The notes below the pieces were generated by a model, which saw only the letters and a program-made list of their open reading frames with translations, did no database searches and had not been told where the DNA came from. This document shows, piece by piece, positions 21,319 to 23,267 of a stretch of 23,267 bases of DNA (position 1 is the stretch's first letter; the number at the start of each line of letters is the position of its first letter). The stretch is from contig USAD01000007.1 in NCBI GenBank assembly GCA_900552415.1, forward strand, positions 1 to 23,267, written 5' to 3'. A program made the translations under genes and the position numbers. The DNA is from an uncultured Parabacteroides sp. GTDB taxonomy: Bacteria; Bacteroidota; Bacteroidia; Bacteroidales; Tannerellaceae.

Positions 21319-23117
21319 TTCTTAATCGTACTCTCCATCTTCTCAATAGCGTCAACCGTCAGTTGATACAACTTATCCATCGCGTCAGTCTCTGCCGAAG
21401 GCGCATAACGCGCGAACTCACAAGTATTCAAGATATCCATGAACTCACTCATCAAGTTCTCGGACACGCCATACTTCGCGAGCTCTGCCTCCACATTGTC
21501 TTTTGTCAACTCCGCTTGCGGGATGCTCAACTTATCACTCAAATAACCCCACAAAGCCCGGAGAATCTCCTCATAGAAAGCCTCCCGCTTATTCTCTGCC
21601 ATCAACTTGCCCGCGATCTTCAACCGTTTCGTCGCCACCTTGTTCGCCCGTTTCGTACGGACCAAAGCGATATTCGCGTTCTCGCGAACCTGTTTCCTGT
21701 AAATCACGAAGAAGGCAATAAACAACAGGGCCGGAATGACATACCATAAAATATTCGCCAATGAACCATAGAATATATCGTCCGGAGTCACAAAGCGGAA
21801 CCCTTTCGTCTTCAGGTAACGGACATCCTTTCCTAAATACTTGACACTCTCCTTGTTGTTGAAATTCGAGACAACGGGAGCGGCCGTATTACCTCCTTCG
21901 CCCGGCTCAACCTCCAGTTCAAATGCCTCAGATTTCAGAGTTTTGTAAGCACCCGACTTGATATCAAAATAGGAGAACTCGACCGCCGGAATCTCAAACT
22001 TGCCGGCATAACGGGGAATCGCCATATACTCGATCGTCTTCGAGCCGCTGACTCCCGCTGTCGTTGTCTTGACATCAGTCTCCACTTTCGGATCATAGAT
22101 ATCAAAATCATTCGGGAACTTCACTTCCGGATTCTTAAGCAACTTGACGTTTCCATTACCGCTCAACTTCAGCTTGATCGTAACCGCCTCGTTAGCCTTC
22201 ACCTTCTTGGCGCTAATCTCGGAACTCATGGTAAAACTGCCCACACCACCCGAGAAAGAGGCCGGTTTTCCAGAGGGCAACGGTTTCACGTCGATCGTCA
22301 CCGGATTAGTTGTCAGGACCTTATTAATATCCCGATAGGAATCAAAGAAATCATCGAACAAGCTACCTGTCCGTTGCTGCATCCGGACACGAACCAACGC
22401 GTCATAACGGCCAGCGCCAATCGTGATCTTGCCGGAACGTTGCGGATAAAGCAACACCTGACGCATCACGGCTGACTGATAATTACGTCCCTTGTAATTC
22501 TCAAGAGTCAATTGCTTCTGCTGTGGCAACTCAATCTCCTGAACCAGGAAGCCCTCAAATTCCGGATATTTCAAGTTGGTGATCTGAAAATTCTCCAAAG
22601 AGTAAATCTTGAAAGTAACCAAAAGACCCTCTTGCTCATAAAGGCTGCGTTTAGAAACATCCATCGTGACAAAAAGACGGTCATTGGAAATCTGCCCACT
22701 CGCCGCGGCATCACTCGCCGCCTCCTTGCCTGCCTTATCCGCCGGGAGAACCTTAATGGTTAAGCTATTCGACGTGTAATTAGCGCCATTCACCTTGACT
22801 GTCGCCGCCGGAATCGTGAATGTTCCCTCTTTCTTTGGCATTAAGATATAAGTAAAGCTGACGGAAGTCTCGCTCTTACTCTGTCCATTGACCCAACTGC
22901 TACTGTAGGAGGTTGACTGCGATGGTCCCATTAACACCTCAAAATCGGGAATTGTCGGGACCCGGATATCGCGCCCCTCAGCGTTCACGGTAAAGGTCAA
23001 CCGAAACTGCTCCCCCATCACTACAGCCTCTGGCGCATTTGCCTTGAATACCACATCCGTGGCTCGTGCGCCGACGACCATACATACCAAAACAAATAAG
23101 AAAATCAATTTTCTCAT
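21315..23117 (-). CDS. batD: BatD (oxygen tolerance protein)
   Basis: The 600-residue protein has a signal peptide (1-19, ending ARA), a large periplasmic beta-rich region (about 20-450, starting VVFKANAPEAVVMGEQFRLTFTVNAEG, a BatD signature), one membrane helix (about 454-473, ILWYVIPALLFIAFFVIY) and a cytoplasmic helical tail (about 475-600) with REAFYEEILRALWGYLSDKL. It is a core component of the Bat operon, which with MoxR and BatA/BatB von Willebrand proteins assists aerotolerance or envelope integrity in Bacteroidetes. It is flanked by the batC fragment and batE, overlapping the latter by 4 bases. Confidence 0.94.
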   Translation of the reverse strand: MRKLIFLFVLVCMVVGARATDVVFKANAPEAVVMGEQFRLTFTVNAEGRDIRVPTIPDFEVLMGPSQSTSYSSSWVNGQSKSETSVSFTYILMPKKEGTFTIPAATVKVNGANYTSNSLTIKVLPADKAGKEAASDAAASGQISNDRLFVTMDVSKRSLYEQEGLLVTFKIYSLENFQITNLKYPEFEGFLVQEIELPQQKQLTLENYKGRNYQSAVMRQVLLYPQRSGKITIGAGRYDALVRVRMQQRTGSLFDDFFDSYRDINKVLTTNPVTIDVKPLPSGKPASFSGGVGSFTMSSEISAKKVKANEAVTIKLKLSGNGNVKLLKNPEVKFPNDFDIYDPKVETDVKTTTAGVSGSKTIEYMAIPRYAGKFEIPAVEFSYFDIKSGAYKTLKSEAFELEVEPGEGGNTAAPVVSNFNNKESVKYLGKDVRYLKTKGFRFVTPDDIFYGSLANILWYVIPALLFIAFFVIYRKQVRENANIALVRTKRANKVATKRLKIAGKLMAENKREAFYEEILRALWGYLSDKLSIPQAELTKDNVEAELAKYGVSENLMSEFMDILNTCEFARYAPSAETDAMDKLYQLTVDAIEKMESTIKK

Positions 23118-23148
23118 CCTATTATCTTTTCATTATATCATTAAAACA

Positions 23149-23267
23149 TTACCATTCCTTTTCCGTTTTACGGCGCTGAGATTGCTGCATCTGCGCCTTC
23201 TTCACTTTTTCTTGCGTATTTTTCTCGTCTTGCAAGAAAGCATCCAGCATTTGTTGAGCGTTATCCT
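23149..23267 (-). CDS. batC: BatC-like protein, C-terminal fragment (cut by window edge)
   Basis: Only the last 39 codons are present, with the stop at 23149-23151. The readable end is NAQQMLDAFLQDEKNTQEKVKKAQMQQSQRRKTEKEW, a Gln/Lys-rich tail typical of the TPR protein BatC in Bacteroides. It lies 31 bases before batD, as in the standard bat gene order, so identity rests on both the tail and position. Confidence 0.75.
   Translation of the reverse strand, partial: DNAQQMLDAFLQDEKNTQEKVKKAQMQQSQRRKTEKEW

Overview
The window looks like chromosomal DNA from a gut Bacteroidales, most likely Parabacteroides or a close relative. Evidence: a Bat (Bacteroides aerotolerance) operon, the rpsF-rpsR-rplI operon in Bacteroidetes form, a conserved amidase-MlaD pair, several Bacteroidetes-type -7 boxes (TAnnTTTG) ahead of genes, and no obvious Shine-Dalgarno sequences. 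Nearly all of it is coding. I see no rRNA, tRNA, insertion sequence, prophage or CRISPR array. The genus is inferred from gene content only.

Layout. Bases 1-1854 (minus strand) hold a periplasmic N-acetylmuramoyl-L-alanine amidase followed by a truncated MlaD/MCE lipid-transport subunit. Bases 1976-3223 (minus) hold rpsF-rpsR-rplI with a clear promoter and a terminator hairpin. At 3346-5981 an AT-rich Crp/Fnr-type regulator (minus) is divergent from a Nim-like flavin split-barrel protein and an ArgD-like aminotransferase (plus). An unusual non-coding stretch at 5982-6261 carries 22-nt-period repeats and a long hairpin. At 6262-12185 (minus) an M16 peptidase, a DUF4268 protein and an M1 aminopeptidase lipoprotein form a likely operon. 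A YbdG-like MscS channel (12266-13567, plus) is divergent from it and converges on an MBOAT acyltransferase (13777-15354, minus). The convergent gap holds a tandem array of 42-nt hairpin repeats.

The MBOAT gene ends a transcription unit that starts with two SGNH/GDSL-type exported proteins (18034 down to 15388), a likely cell-surface O-acylation module. Upstream lie a DUF2007-universal stress protein fusion (18228-19337), a small conserved helix-turn-helix protein with its own promoter and terminator (19447-19722), and the end of a Bat operon (batC fragment, batD, batE) with a PAP2 phosphatase as its last gene (19868-20545).

The protein-coding genes fall mostly into known families. The least explained material is non-coding: the 42-nt hairpin array (13592-13776), the 22-nt repeats and long hairpin (6064-6222), and a second nested palindrome (18156-18217) that shares sequence with the long hairpin and so suggests a dispersed repeat family. 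Functions given for these are inference.
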